The notes under the pieces were generated by a model. The model was given only the letters and a program-made list of their open reading frames with translations, was not told the DNA's origin and did no database searches. 64,000 bases of DNA from Trabulsiella odontotermitis. GTDB taxonomy: Bacteria > Pseudomonadota > Gammaproteobacteria > Enterobacterales > Enterobacteriaceae. Position 1 is the stretch's first letter. Every line of letters starts with the position of its first letter. A program made the position numbers and the translations under genes. The DNA lies in NCBI RefSeq assembly GCF_030053895.1, contig NZ_CP125781.1:1-64000 (forward strand), read 5' to 3'. Of this stretch, positions 34,794 to 43,914 are shown piece by piece.

Positions 34794-36230
34794 TCAGCTT
34801 AAATCCACATCCTTGCTGCCAAACAGCCAGGTCAGGACAAACCCGCAGAGATAGGCCACGCATAGCCCCGCCGCGTACACCGCCATTCCGGCGAAAATGC
34901 CGTGACCGGAGGTCATTAGCGGCAGCGCCACCAGACCCGACGGGCCAAAGACCGTATTCAGCCCTACCGGCAGGCCCATCCACGCCACCATCCCGATGAA
35001 GAACCCGCCGCAGGCGCCGCCCAGACAGGCGGTGACAAACGGTTTCATGCGCGGCAGCGTCACACCGTAAATCAGCGGCTCGCCAATGCCGAGGAAGCCG
35101 GGGATGATCGCCCCTTTAATCTGTGTACGCAGCAGCGCGCCTGCCTTCGCACGGAAAAAGAGCGCCAGCGCCGCGCCGACCTGCCCCGCGCCCGCCATCG
35201 CCAGAATGGTGAACAGCGAGTTGAAGCCCTGGGCGTCCATGAGCGCAAAATAGACAGGTACAAACCCCTGATGCACGCCGAACATCACGGCCAGCAGGAA
35301 CAGTCCCGCCAGGACCGCCGACCCGAACGGGTTGCCATTAAGATGCAGGAACAGCCACGACATGCCGGTAAACAGATAACCGCCGAGCGGCATGATGACG
35401 ATAAAAGTGATGGCGCCCATAATCAGTAGCGTGATGGCAGAGGTGAGGATCATATCGAGGTTGGCAGGTATTACGCTGCGCACCCGTTTTTCCACCCATG
35501 CGCCCAGCATGGAGGCGATCAGCACGCCGATGATATTGCCGCGTGGATCGATGCCGTGACCGAAGAACGTTGAAATGCCTGAATAAAATCCGCTGGTGGC
35601 ATCCGGGTTGTAGCCGAGGACAAACAGCGACGCGATAATCGCCCCGTTGACGCCGGAGCCGCCGAAGGCTTTCTGCGCGTTATAGCCAATCAGAATGCTC
35701 AGGAAGGTAAACATACCCTTGCTGAATACTTTCATATAACCGATGAGCGCCACCAGCGTGGCGTTGGGATGCGCATTTTCCAGCACGAACATCTGTTCGG
35801 CCAGCGTCGCAAAACCGAGCAGCAGCCCGACGGCGATAAACCCGGGAATTAACGGCGTGAAGATAGTGGCGAACTTCGCCAGAAATTTCTGTACGCTGCT
35901 GGTTTGCTTGCCCTTCAGCTCCTGCTTTTTGGCGGCCGCCATCTCCTGCAATGACGGGTTGTCGGCGGCGGGCGCGGCGTCGAGCAACTGATTCATCATC
36001 TCCGCCGCGGTGTGGGCCTTGCCGGGGCCAAGCACCACCTGGAATTGCTCATCGCTGACAATCACCCCCAACACGCCGTCTATCTGGCGGATGGCGGCTA
36101 CATCGGCCTGACTGTCATTGCGCAGTGTCAGACGCAGGCGCGTCATGCAGTTCCCGGCCTGCGCCACGTTTCCGGCGCCGCCCACATGGGACAGGATCCG
36201 GGCTATCATCTCTTGTGTTATTTTCGCCAT
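34794..36230 (-). CDS. murP: PTS EIIBC component, N-acetylmuramic acid type (MurP)
   Basis: A 478-residue phosphotransferase permease that should import N-acetylmuramic acid and phosphorylate it at C6. The IIB domain (about 1-85) has the phosphorylated Cys28 in GNCMTRLRL. The IIC domain (about 115-470) has ten or so helices and the GIGEPLIYGVTLPRMKPF signature of the glucose/sucrose PTS superfamily. There is no IIA domain, so it relies on a separate EIIA such as Crr. Pairing with murQ supports the substrate. The sequence is clearly diverged from the E. coli K-12 protein as I remember it, so a related amino sugar cannot be excluded. Confidence 0.85.
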   Translation of the reverse strand: MAKITQEMIARILSHVGGAGNVAQAGNCMTRLRLTLRNDSQADVAAIRQIDGVLGVIVSDEQFQVVLGPGKAHTAAEMMNQLLDAAPAADNPSLQEMAAAKKQELKGKQTSSVQKFLAKFATIFTPLIPGFIAVGLLLGFATLAEQMFVLENAHPNATLVALIGYMKVFSKGMFTFLSILIGYNAQKAFGGSGVNGAIIASLFVLGYNPDATSGFYSGISTFFGHGIDPRGNIIGVLIASMLGAWVEKRVRSVIPANLDMILTSAITLLIMGAITFIVIMPLGGYLFTGMSWLFLHLNGNPFGSAVLAGLFLLAVMFGVHQGFVPVYFALMDAQGFNSLFTILAMAGAGQVGAALALFFRAKAGALLRTQIKGAIIPGFLGIGEPLIYGVTLPRMKPFVTACLGGACGGFFIGMVAWMGLPVGLNTVFGPSGLVALPLMTSGHGIFAGMAVYAAGLCVAYLCGFVLTWLFGSKDVDLS

Positions 36231-36251
36231 TCATGATGTCCTGTGTGGGGT

Positions 36252-37154
36252 TCAGGCGTGATTCAGCGCCTGACGGATATAGCCGTGATTGTCGGTCAGC
36301 AGCGTACGGGCCTCGTCGGCGCTGAGATTCGCCAGCACCATCACGATGGCGGTTTTACAGTGGCGACCGCAGGCGGCCAGTGCCTGTTGCGCCGTGTCGC
36401 GCGAGCACTCGGTGGCTTCCATCACAATGGAGACCTGGCGCTCAATCAGCTTCGCATTGGTCGCTTCCACATCCACCATCAGGTTGCTGTAGACCTTGCC
36501 GACGCGGATCATGGCGCCTGTAGAGATCATATTCAGCACCAGTTTCTGCGCGGTGCCTGCTTTCAGGCGTGTGGAGCCGGTAACCACTTCCGGGCCGACC
36601 ACCGGGGTGATGGCGACGTCCGCCAGTTTCGCCATTTCGCCGTGCGGGTTGCAACTGACGATAGCCACAAAGGCGTTGCAGGTTTTCGCGTATTCCATCG
36701 CACCAATGACGTACGGCGTGCGCCCACTTGCGGCCAGCCCCACCAGCACGTCGCGTTCGCTGAACTGGATGGCCTGCAGGTCGGCAGCGCCCTGCGCTTT
36801 ATTGTCTTCAACATTTTCTACTGCGCTGAGAATGGCTTTATGCCCTCCGGCAATCAGCCCCACCACCTGTTCCGGGCGCGTGCCAAACGTCGGCGGGCAT
36901 TCGCTGGCATCGAGGATCCCCAGCCGCCCGGACGTGCCAGCGCCGATGTAAATCAGACGCCCGCCTGCCTGAATCGCTGCGGCAACGCGATCAACCACCT
37001 GCGCGATCTGCGGCAGATAAGGGGTAATGGCGTGCGGCACCTGCTGGTCTTCCTGGTTGATCACCGCCAGCATCGCTTCGGTGGAGAGGGTGTCGATGTC
37101 AGCGCTGTTGCTGTTGCGGCGTTCGGTCAGTAACTTACTCAGGTCAATACTCAT
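36252..37154 (-). CDS. murQ: N-acetylmuramic acid 6-phosphate etherase MurQ
   Basis: MurQ cleaves the lactyl ether of N-acetylmuramic acid 6-phosphate to GlcNAc 6-phosphate and D-lactate, recycling peptidoglycan sugar. ATG 37154 gives 300 residues starting MSIDLSKLLTERRN. The SIS domain has IYIGAGTSGRLGILDASECPPT (about 62-84), including the catalytic glutamate of that loop, and SRLKAGTAQKLVLNMIS-type segments (here STRLKAGTAQKLV) later. It precedes murP by 21 bp. The repressor murR, divergent from murQ in E. coli, is absent. Confidence 0.95.
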   Translation of the reverse strand: MSIDLSKLLTERRNSNSADIDTLSTEAMLAVINQEDQQVPHAITPYLPQIAQVVDRVAAAIQAGGRLIYIGAGTSGRLGILDASECPPTFGTRPEQVVGLIAGGHKAILSAVENVEDNKAQGAADLQAIQFSERDVLVGLAASGRTPYVIGAMEYAKTCNAFVAIVSCNPHGEMAKLADVAITPVVGPEVVTGSTRLKAGTAQKLVLNMISTGAMIRVGKVYSNLMVDVEATNAKLIERQVSIVMEATECSRDTAQQALAACGRHCKTAIVMVLANLSADEARTLLTDNHGYIRQALNHA

Positions 37155-37189
37155 TTTTACCTCGTTTTTATGCACCTGTGTCATGCTAA

Positions 37190-37204
37190 GGAATATTATA
37201 TTCC
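37190..37204. promoter_or_regulatory. Palindromic operator candidate upstream of murQ
   Basis: GGAATAT-T-ATATTCC is a perfect 15-nt palindrome 36 bp upstream of the murQ start, inside an A+T-rich promoter region. A similar half-site, AATGGAATT, lies about 20 bp further. RpiR-family regulators such as MurR use palindromes of this kind, but the regulator itself is not in the window. Confidence 0.5.
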
Positions 37205-37293
37205 AAATTGTGGTAGAGCAAATGGAATTAATTATTACAAAGAGGATGACTGAGTATGGATGACCTGTCGAGAGCGCTGAAGTCGATCCATCA

Positions 37294-38181
37294 TTAGGCC
37301 GTGCGGGCAATCTGCTGGAGGGCGAGGCGCAGCGCGGGTGCCGCGAAATCGATGAACTTACGCAGCTTCAGCGGCGTGAGATCGCGCGAGGCGTAGAGCA
37401 GATGCACCGGCACCGGTGGCGGCTCGAAAGCGTCGAGGATCAGCGACAACTCGCCGCGCCGCAGCCCTTCGATGGCCTGGTAATGCAGCAGTCTTGCCAC
37501 CCCTGCGCCCAGCCTGGCGGCATCGGCGGCGGTTTCCGGGTTGGTGACTGAGAGCGCCGGACGTTGCTCCTGCGATCGCCAGTAGCTGAACGGCATCGGC
37601 GATTCAATACGAATGTACGGCAGCGCCGCGAGAGCCTCTGGTCTGGCGGGGGGGCCGTACTTTTCCAGCAACGCCGGGCTGGCGCAGGTGACGATACGCA
37701 TCTCTCCGGCGCGGGTCGCCACCATGGAGCTGTCCGGCAACTGACCGATGCGCACGGCCAGATCGATATGTTCGCCAATCAGGTCGACGTTGCGGTCGCT
37801 CAGCAGCAGGCGAAGGGTGATTTGCGGATAGCGGGCGAGAAATTCCGTCACCACCGGCAGCACATACAGGCGGCCAAACATTGTCGGGGCGCTGATCGCC
37901 AGTTCCCCTTTTGGCTCCTGATATTCCCCGGTAGCGCGCCGTTCGGCGTTTTCCACCTCTTCCAGAATGCGTTGTGCTGCCGCGACGTAATCCACACCGG
38001 CATCCGTCAGCGTAAGTTTGCGGGTGGTGCGCGTCAGCAGGCGCACGCCGAGACGGTTTTCCAGCTCGGCAATATTGCGGCTGACAGTGGTTAGCGGTGT
38101 ATTCAGCGCCCGCGCCACTGCCGACATGCTGCCCAGTTCGCTGACTTTCACCAGCAGCGCCATGGCTTCAAGACGATCCAT
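37294..38181 (-). CDS. LysR-family transcriptional regulator
   Basis: A 295-residue LysR regulator. ATG 38181 gives the standard N-terminus MDRLEAMALLVKVSELGSMSAVARALNTPLTTVSRNIAELENRLG with the winged helix-turn-helix in residues 1-60; upstream in-frame codons are not family-like. The C-terminal effector domain (about 90-290) is of the periplasmic-binding fold, with the segment LLSDRNVDLIGEHIDLAVRIG. It is divergent from the flavoprotein/NTF2-like pair and probably controls it. Alternatively it could read into murQ, 139 bp downstream. The inducer is unknown. Confidence 0.9.
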   Translation of the reverse strand: MDRLEAMALLVKVSELGSMSAVARALNTPLTTVSRNIAELENRLGVRLLTRTTRKLTLTDAGVDYVAAAQRILEEVENAERRATGEYQEPKGELAISAPTMFGRLYVLPVVTEFLARYPQITLRLLLSDRNVDLIGEHIDLAVRIGQLPDSSMVATRAGEMRIVTCASPALLEKYGPPARPEALAALPYIRIESPMPFSYWRSQEQRPALSVTNPETAADAARLGAGVARLLHYQAIEGLRRGELSLILDAFEPPPVPVHLLYASRDLTPLKLRKFIDFAAPALRLALQQIARTA

Positions 38182-38287
38182 GATTCTCCCGTTTTTCGGA
38201 AAGATGTTTGCTGAACTCTCAGTATTATCATTTGTGCTGGCAGAGTCCATCATCGCGACAGAAGACAACAACGTAATGCAGAGGTGA

Positions 38288-38926
38288 ATGATGGCCCTGG
38301 GATTTCTCGACATCGCCATGACACCGGACGTGATGGACGTTCAGCATGAAATGGGCAGCGATGCGCTGTGGCAGCACCCGCGTCCCGGGCGGACCTCTGA
38401 CCGGTTTACTGCCAGCGAAGAAGCGATGATTGCCAGTCGCGACAGTTTTTACATGGCAACGGTGTCACAAAGTGGCTGGCCGTACCTTCAGCACCGCGGC
38501 GGGCCGGCAGGGTTTCTGCGAATGATTGACGACCAGACCCTGGCGATGGCCGATTTCAGTGGCAACCGGCAGTACATCACTAGCGGAAACCTGCGTGGCA
38601 GTGATCGCGCCTGTTTGTTTTTGATGGATTACCCGCGCCGTGCCAGGCTGAAAATCTATGCCACTGTGGAAGTGTTCGCGCCGGAAGCGGCACCGGAACT
38701 GCTGGCGCAGGTAACGCTGCCTGACTATCGCGCACGCATTGAGCGGGTGTATCTGTTTCACCTGATGGCGTTTGACTGGAACTGTCCGCAGCACATTACG
38801 CCGCGCTACACCACGCAGCAGGTGGCTGAATACAGCCAGACGCTGCAAACACGCATCGCGGAGCTGGAACACGAAAACCAGCAGCTAAAAGAGAAATTAA
38901 TGTCGAAGGGAGAAGATCATGTCTGA
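38288..38926 (+). CDS. PNPOx-like FMN-binding flavoprotein
   Basis: A 212-residue pyridoxamine 5'-phosphate oxidase-family (split-barrel, FMN-binding) protein. The core shows FYMATVSQSGWPYLQHRGGPAGFL and GNRQYITSGNL, the pattern of the small PPOX subfamily, followed by DYPRRARLKIYATVEV. The last 30 residues (TRIAELEHENQQLKEKLMS) form a leucine heptad pattern suggesting a coiled-coil dimer. The substrate is unknown. GAGGTGA precedes the ATG. It overlaps the next gene by 8 bp and faces the LysR gene. Confidence 0.87.
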   Translation: MMALGFLDIAMTPDVMDVQHEMGSDALWQHPRPGRTSDRFTASEEAMIASRDSFYMATVSQSGWPYLQHRGGPAGFLRMIDDQTLAMADFSGNRQYITSGNLRGSDRACLFLMDYPRRARLKIYATVEVFAPEAAPELLAQVTLPDYRARIERVYLFHLMAFDWNCPQHITPRYTTQQVAEYSQTLQTRIAELEHENQQLKEKLMSKGEDHV

Positions 38927-39389
38927 ACAACGACCCCCGCTGCCGCCGTTTACGCGGGAGAGCGCTATCCAGAAAGTGCGTGCTGCCGAAGATGGCTGGA
39001 ACAGCCGCGATCCACAGAAAGTATCGCTGGCCTACTCGCCGGACAGCGTCTGGCGCAACCGCAGCGATTTCGTCACCGGGCGCGAGGAGATTGTCGAATT
39101 CCTCGCCCGCAAGTGGCGCCGCGAACAGGAATATCGCCTGATTAAAGAGATCTGGGCGTACAGCGATAACCGTATCGCCGTCCGTTTTGCCTATGAATGG
39201 CACGACGACAGCGGTAACTGGTTCCGCTCCTACGGCAACGAGAACTGGGAATTTGACGAGAACGGCCTGATGCGCAAGCGCTTCGCCAGCATCAACGATT
39301 TGCCGATTGCCGAAAGCGAGCGCCTGTTCCACTGGCCGCAGGGGCGTCGCCCAGACGACCATCCAGGGTTAAGCGACCTGGGGTTGTAA
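38919..39389 (+). CDS. NTF2-like protein of the DUF1348 family
   Basis: A 156-residue protein of the SnoaL/NTF2-like fold (DUF1348), with AAEDGWNSRDPQKVSLAYSPDSVWRNRSDFV, FLARKWRREQEYRL and GNENWEFDENGLMRKRFASIND. Members often sit near oxidoreductases; some NTF2 folds are isomerases or hydrolases, but no activity is established here. It overlaps the flavoprotein gene (start inside its end), so the two products are probably made together. Confidence 0.87.
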   Translation: MSEQRPPLPPFTRESAIQKVRAAEDGWNSRDPQKVSLAYSPDSVWRNRSDFVTGREEIVEFLARKWRREQEYRLIKEIWAYSDNRIAVRFAYEWHDDSGNWFRSYGNENWEFDENGLMRKRFASINDLPIAESERLFHWPQGRRPDDHPGLSDLGL

Positions 39390-39430
39390 ATCATCACGCC
39401 GCCCTGTCCCCGCAGGAAAAGGGCGGGCGG

Positions 39431-40582
39431 TCAGTGCCAGCAAAAGTGATGCACCACCTGGGTGATCAGCTCACGCGTGGGTTTGATAAATCGCGTGTCG
39501 AGGTATTCATCCGGCTGATGCGCCTGATTAATGGAGCCCGGGCCGAGCACCAGCGTCGGACAGCGGGTCTGAATAAACGGCGCTTCGGTACAGTAATTCA
39601 CCACGTCGGTGTGCGTACCAAGCAGCTTTTCCACCACCTGCACCAGCTGATGATCCGGCGGACATTCGTAGCCGGGGATCGGCGGGTGCAGCTCCGACAC
39701 CGTCAGTCTGCCCGGCCAGCGCTCGCTGACCGGTGCCAGCGCCTCGTTCAGCAGGCCGTTTAAATCTGCCAGCGTCATGCCCGGTAACGGACGAATATCC
39801 ATATGCAGCTCACAGCAGGCGCAAATGCGGTTTGACGCATCACCACCGTGAATCGCACCGAGGTTGAGCGTCGGGTACGGCACCGTGAAGGCATCGTAGT
39901 GATAACGCGATTTCAGATCATCGCGCAGATGCAGAATATGGCCGATGGCGTCGTGCATCAGCTCAATGGCATTCACCCCGCGCGCCGGATCGCTGGAATG
40001 GCCTGACTGGCCGAGCACTCGCACGGCGGTGGAGATGTGGCCTTTATGGGCGCGCACTGGCTGCAGCGAGGTCGGTTCACCGATGATGGCGCAGTCCGGG
40101 CGCAAAGCGGTGGTTTCCGCAAAATAACGCGCCCCCGCCATGCTGGTTTCTTCGTCGGCAGTCGCCAGGATGTAGAGCGGTTTTTTTAACTGCGTCACGT
40201 CAACGTCACGCAGGGCATCAAGAATAAAGGCAAAGAACCCTTTCATGTCTGCGGTACCGAGACCGTAGAGCTTGTTGTCATGTTCGGTCAGCGTAAAGGG
40301 ATCGCGCGTCCAGCGTCCGTCGTCAAAGGGGACGGTATCCGTGTGTCCTGCGAGCAACAGTCCGCCAGCACCACTGCCGGTACTGGCCAGTAGGTTGAAT
40401 TTATTGCGCGTTCCCGGTACCGGCTGTACCTCGACGGTGAACCCGAGAGAGGTGAACCAGTCGGCCAGCAGATTGATTAAAGTCGCATTACTCTGATCGA
40501 GCGCTTCTTCCGTTGCGCTGATCGAGGGAGTGGCGATTAATGCGCGATAAATCTCGAGAAATGGCGGTAAATCGTTTTTCAT
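39431..40582 (-). CDS. argE: Acetylornithine deacetylase
   Basis: ArgE hydrolyses N-acetylornithine to ornithine in arginine synthesis. ATG 40582 (MKNDLPPFLEIYRALIATPS) gives the standard 383 residues. The M20 metallopeptidase motifs are GHTDTVPFDD (zinc ligands His, Asp), ATADEETSMAGA (catalytic Glu) and the C-terminal GPGSINQAHQPDEY histidine. It is divergent from argCBH across a shared ArgR region, as in E. coli. Its upstream neighbour in E. coli, ppc, is not present. Confidence 0.97.
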   Translation of the reverse strand: MKNDLPPFLEIYRALIATPSISATEEALDQSNATLINLLADWFTSLGFTVEVQPVPGTRNKFNLLASTGSGAGGLLLAGHTDTVPFDDGRWTRDPFTLTEHDNKLYGLGTADMKGFFAFILDALRDVDVTQLKKPLYILATADEETSMAGARYFAETTALRPDCAIIGEPTSLQPVRAHKGHISTAVRVLGQSGHSSDPARGVNAIELMHDAIGHILHLRDDLKSRYHYDAFTVPYPTLNLGAIHGGDASNRICACCELHMDIRPLPGMTLADLNGLLNEALAPVSERWPGRLTVSELHPPIPGYECPPDHQLVQVVEKLLGTHTDVVNYCTEAPFIQTRCPTLVLGPGSINQAHQPDEYLDTRFIKPTRELITQVVHHFCWH

Positions 40583-40604
40583 TGTTGACACACCTCAGGT
40601 CATG

Positions 40605-40647
40605 ATAGTATCAATATTCATGCAAAATTAGTGAATAAAAATACATT
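40605..40647. promoter_or_regulatory. Tandem ARG boxes (ArgR operator) between argE and argC
   Basis: ATAGTATCAATATTCATG and TAGTGAATAAAAATACAT each fit the 18-bp ArgR palindrome (TGAAT-N4-ATTCA) imperfectly. The same sequences occur in the E. coli argE/argCBH operator almost base for base. ArgR with arginine should repress both divergent promoters here. Confidence 0.82.
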
Positions 40648-40670
40648 ATCGTTGAGCTTAAAGGAACCCG

Positions 40671-41675
40671 ATGTTGAATACGCTGATTGTAGGCGCCAGC
40701 GGTTATGCAGGTGCTGAGCTGGTGAGTTACATAAATCGTCATCCGCATATGAACATAACCGCTTTGACGGTCTCAGCGCAAAGCAATGATGCAGGAAAGT
40801 TAATATCTGATTTGCATCCGCAGCTGAAAGGCGTGGTGGATCTGCCATTGCAGCCGATGTCAGACATCAGCGAATTTAGCGGCGGCGTGGACGTGGTGTT
40901 TCTCGCCACCGCCCACGAAGTCAGCCACGATCTGGCGCCGCAGTTCCTCGCCGTCGGTTGTGTGGTGTTCGATCTCTCAGGGGCGTTTCGCGTCAACGAT
41001 GCCACCTTCTATGAAAAATTCTACGGTTTCACTCATCAGCACCCGGAATGGCTGGCGCAGGCTGCCTACGGACTGGCGGAGTGGAACGGCGATGCAGTGA
41101 AAGAGGCGAATCTGATCGCGGTGCCGGGCTGTTACCCGACGGCGGCACAGCTGGCGTTGAAACCGCTGATTGATGCCGGGGTGCTCAATCTGAACCAGTG
41201 GCCGGTGATCAACGCCACCAGCGGCGTCAGCGGCGCGGGGCGTAAAGCCGCGATGTCCAACAGTTTCTGCGAAGTGAGCCTGCAGCCGTACGGCATTTTT
41301 AACCATCGCCATCACCCGGAAATCACCACCCATTTGAGGGCGGAAGTGATTTTCACGCCGCATCTGGGTAACTTTAAGCGCGGGATCCTCGAAACCATCA
41401 CCTGCCGTCTGAACGCAGGCGTGACCCGTCCGCGTATTGCTGAGATCTATCAGCAGGCGTATGCCAGCAAACCGCTGGTGCGCCTGTATGACACCGGCGT
41501 CCCGACGCTGAAAGGCGTCGAGGGGCTGCCGTTCTGCGACATTGGCTTTGCAGTGGATGGCGAACATCTGATTATCGTGGCAGCAGAAGATAACCTGCTG
41601 AAAGGCGCCGCGGCTCAGGCGGTACAATGCGCAAACATTCGTTTCGGCTACCCCGAAACACAGTCTCTTCTTTAA
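40671..41675 (+). CDS. argC: N-acetyl-gamma-glutamyl-phosphate reductase
   Basis: ArgC reduces N-acetylglutamyl phosphate with NADPH to the semialdehyde. The 334-residue protein has the Rossmann motif IVGASGYAGAELV at the N-terminus and the catalytic Cys154 in VPGCYPTAA. AAGGAACCCG precedes the ATG. It is the first gene of argCBH. Confidence 0.98.
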   Translation: MLNTLIVGASGYAGAELVSYINRHPHMNITALTVSAQSNDAGKLISDLHPQLKGVVDLPLQPMSDISEFSGGVDVVFLATAHEVSHDLAPQFLAVGCVVFDLSGAFRVNDATFYEKFYGFTHQHPEWLAQAAYGLAEWNGDAVKEANLIAVPGCYPTAAQLALKPLIDAGVLNLNQWPVINATSGVSGAGRKAAMSNSFCEVSLQPYGIFNHRHHPEITTHLRAEVIFTPHLGNFKRGILETITCRLNAGVTRPRIAEIYQQAYASKPLVRLYDTGVPTLKGVEGLPFCDIGFAVDGEHLIIVAAEDNLLKGAAAQAVQCANIRFGYPETQSLL

Positions 41676-41681
41676 GGTGTG

Positions 41682-42458
41682 ATGATGAATCCTTTAATTA
41701 TCAAACTCGGTGGTGTACTGCTGGATAGTGAAGAGGCGCTGGAGCGCCTGTTTACCGCGCTGGTTAATTATCGTGAATCTCATCAGCGTCCGCTGGTTAT
41801 TGTTCACGGTGGTGGTTGCGTAGTGGATGAGCTGATGAAACAGCTTAACCTGCCGGTGAAAAAGAAAAACGGCCTGCGCGTCACGCCTGCCGATCAGATA
41901 GACATCATCACCGGCGCGCTGGCGGGAACGGCAAATAAAACGCTGCTGGCATGGGCGAAAAAGCACCATATTCCGTCCGTCGGCCTCTATCTTGGCGATG
42001 GCGACAGCGTAAAAGTGACCCAGCTCGATGAAGCGCTCGGCCATGTTGGACTGGCGCAGCCGGGTTCGCCTGCGCTGATTACCTCGCTGCTGGATGGCGG
42101 TTTTCTGCCGGTGGTCAGCTCCATTGGCGTCACTGACGAAGGGCAACTGATGAACGTCAACGCTGATCAGGCGGCGACGGCGCTGGCGGCGACACTGGGT
42201 GCGGATCTTATCCTGCTGTCGGACGTCAGCGGTATTCTGGACGGTAAAGGCCAGCGCATCGCCGAAATGACCGCCGCCAAAGCGGAACAACTGATTGACC
42301 AGGGTATCATCACCGACGGTATGATTGTGAAAGTGAACGCGGCGCTGGATGCGGCCCGTGCGCTTGGTCGCCCGGTGGATATCGCCTCGTGGCGGCATGC
42401 GGACCAGCTTCCGGCGCTGTTCAACGGCACGCCGATTGGCACACGTATTCTGGCGTAA
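41682..42458 (+). CDS. argB: Acetylglutamate kinase
   Basis: ArgB phosphorylates N-acetylglutamate. The start at ATG 41682 gives 258 residues (MMNPLIIKLGG...), as in E. coli; a GTG just before is less likely. The amino acid kinase motifs are IIKLGGVLL, IVHGGGCVVDE and NVNADQAATALA. It starts 6 bp after argC. Confidence 0.98.
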   Translation: MMNPLIIKLGGVLLDSEEALERLFTALVNYRESHQRPLVIVHGGGCVVDELMKQLNLPVKKKNGLRVTPADQIDIITGALAGTANKTLLAWAKKHHIPSVGLYLGDGDSVKVTQLDEALGHVGLAQPGSPALITSLLDGGFLPVVSSIGVTDEGQLMNVNADQAATALAATLGADLILLSDVSGILDGKGQRIAEMTAAKAEQLIDQGIITDGMIVKVNAALDAARALGRPVDIASWRHADQLPALFNGTPIGTRILA

Positions 42459-42478
42459 GATTTATTGCATATCTGTAG

Positions 42479-42504
42479 GCCCGGTAAGCACAGCGCCACC
42501 GGGC
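42479..42504. repeat. REP-like palindrome between argB and argH
   Basis: GCCCGGT...ACCGGGC arms with an internal AAGCACAGCGCC resemble enterobacterial repetitive extragenic palindromes (typically TGTAGGCCGGATAAGGCG...). It is preceded by TGTAG as in those elements. Confidence 0.6.
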
Positions 42505-42531
42505 AAAACTCACGATTAAAGGAAGCAAGTT

Positions 42532-43905
42532 ATGGCACTTTGGGGCGGGCGTTTTACTCAGGCAGCGGATCAACGGTTCAAACAGTTCAACGACTCTTTG
42601 CGCTTTGACTATCGCCTGGCGGAGCAGGATATCGTTGGCTCTGTGGCCTGGTCGAAAGCGCTGGTGACAGTGGGTGTGTTGACCGCAGACGAGCAGCAGC
42701 AACTGGAAGCGGCGCTGAACGTGCTGCTGGAAGAGGTTCAGGCGAACCCGCAGCAAATTCTCGACAGTGACGCGGAAGATATTCACAGCTGGGTGGAAGG
42801 GAAACTCATCGACAAAGTCGGTCAGTTGGGTAAAAAACTGCACACCGGCCGCAGCCGTAACGACCAGGTCGCCACCGATCTCAAACTGTGGTGCAAAGAT
42901 ACCGTTGGCGAACTGCTGACGGCGAACCGCCAGTTACAAAGCGCGCTGGTGGACACGGCGCAGAGCAATCAGGACGCGGTGATGCCGGGTTACACGCACC
43001 TGCAACGCGCCCAGCCGGTGACCTTTGCGCACTGGTGTCTGGCTTATGTCGAAATGCTGGCGCGTGATGAAAGCCGTCTGCAGGACGCGCTGAAGCGTCT
43101 GGATGTCAGCCCGCTGGGCTGCGGTGCGCTGGCGGGAACGGCGTATGAAATTGACCGTGAGCAACTGGCTGGCTGGCTCGGTTTCGCCTCGGCGACCCGC
43201 AACAGCCTCGACAGCGTTTCCGACCGCGACCACGTGCTGGAACTGCTGTCTGACGCGTCCATCGGCATGGTGCATCTGTCGCGCTTTGCTGAAGATCTGA
43301 TTTTCTTTAACTCTGGCGAAGCCGGGTTTGTTGAGCTGTCTGACCGGGTGACCTCCGGCTCGTCGCTGATGCCGCAGAAGAAAAACCCGGACGCGCTGGA
43401 GCTCATCCGCGGCAAATGCGGTCGCGTGCAGGGCGCGCTGACCGGCATGATGATGACCCTGAAAGGGCTGCCGCTGGCCTACAACAAAGACATGCAGGAA
43501 GACAAAGAGGGGCTGTTCGACGCGCTCGACACCTGGCTTGATTGCCTGCATATGGCGGCGCTGGTGCTGGACGGCATTCAGGTGAAACGCCCGCGTTGCC
43601 AGGAAGCGGCGCAGCAGGGTTACGCGAATGCCACTGAGCTGGCGGATTACCTGGTGGCGAAAGGCGTACCGTTCCGCGAAGCGCACCACATTGTGGGTGA
43701 AGCGGTGGTCGAAGCGATTCGTCAGGGTAAACCGCTGGAAGCGCTGGCGCTGGCGGATCTGCAAAAATTCAGCAGCGTGATTGGCGACGATGTCTACCCA
43801 ATCCTGTCGTTGCAGTCCTGTCTTGACAAGCGTGCAGCAAAAGGCGGCGTCTCACCGGCGCAAGTAGCGCAGGCCATTGCCGCAGCAAAAGCGCGTCTGG
43901 TATAG
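42532..43905 (+). CDS. argH: Argininosuccinate lyase
   Basis: ArgH splits argininosuccinate into arginine and fumarate, the last step. The 457-residue protein starts MALWGGRFTQ and has the fumarase/aspartase superfamily signature GSSLMPQKKNPD, and HTGRSRNDQVATD and the catalytic histidine region PGYTHLQRAQP. A REP-like element separates it from argB, within the same operon. The hairpin after its stop belongs to OxyS on the other strand. Confidence 0.98.
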   Translation: MALWGGRFTQAADQRFKQFNDSLRFDYRLAEQDIVGSVAWSKALVTVGVLTADEQQQLEAALNVLLEEVQANPQQILDSDAEDIHSWVEGKLIDKVGQLGKKLHTGRSRNDQVATDLKLWCKDTVGELLTANRQLQSALVDTAQSNQDAVMPGYTHLQRAQPVTFAHWCLAYVEMLARDESRLQDALKRLDVSPLGCGALAGTAYEIDREQLAGWLGFASATRNSLDSVSDRDHVLELLSDASIGMVHLSRFAEDLIFFNSGEAGFVELSDRVTSGSSLMPQKKNPDALELIRGKCGRVQGALTGMMMTLKGLPLAYNKDMQEDKEGLFDALDTWLDCLHMAALVLDGIQVKRPRCQEAAQQGYANATELADYLVAKGVPFREAHHIVGEAVVEAIRQGKPLEALALADLQKFSSVIGDDVYPILSLQSCLDKRAAKGGVSPAQVAQAIAAAKARLV

Positions 43906-43914
43906 CGTTCAGGC

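Noticed and set aside
36243..37133. Plus-strand frame of 296 codons opposite murQ
   Set aside because: Shadow of murQ; the translation is rich in His, Gln and Arg without any domain pattern.
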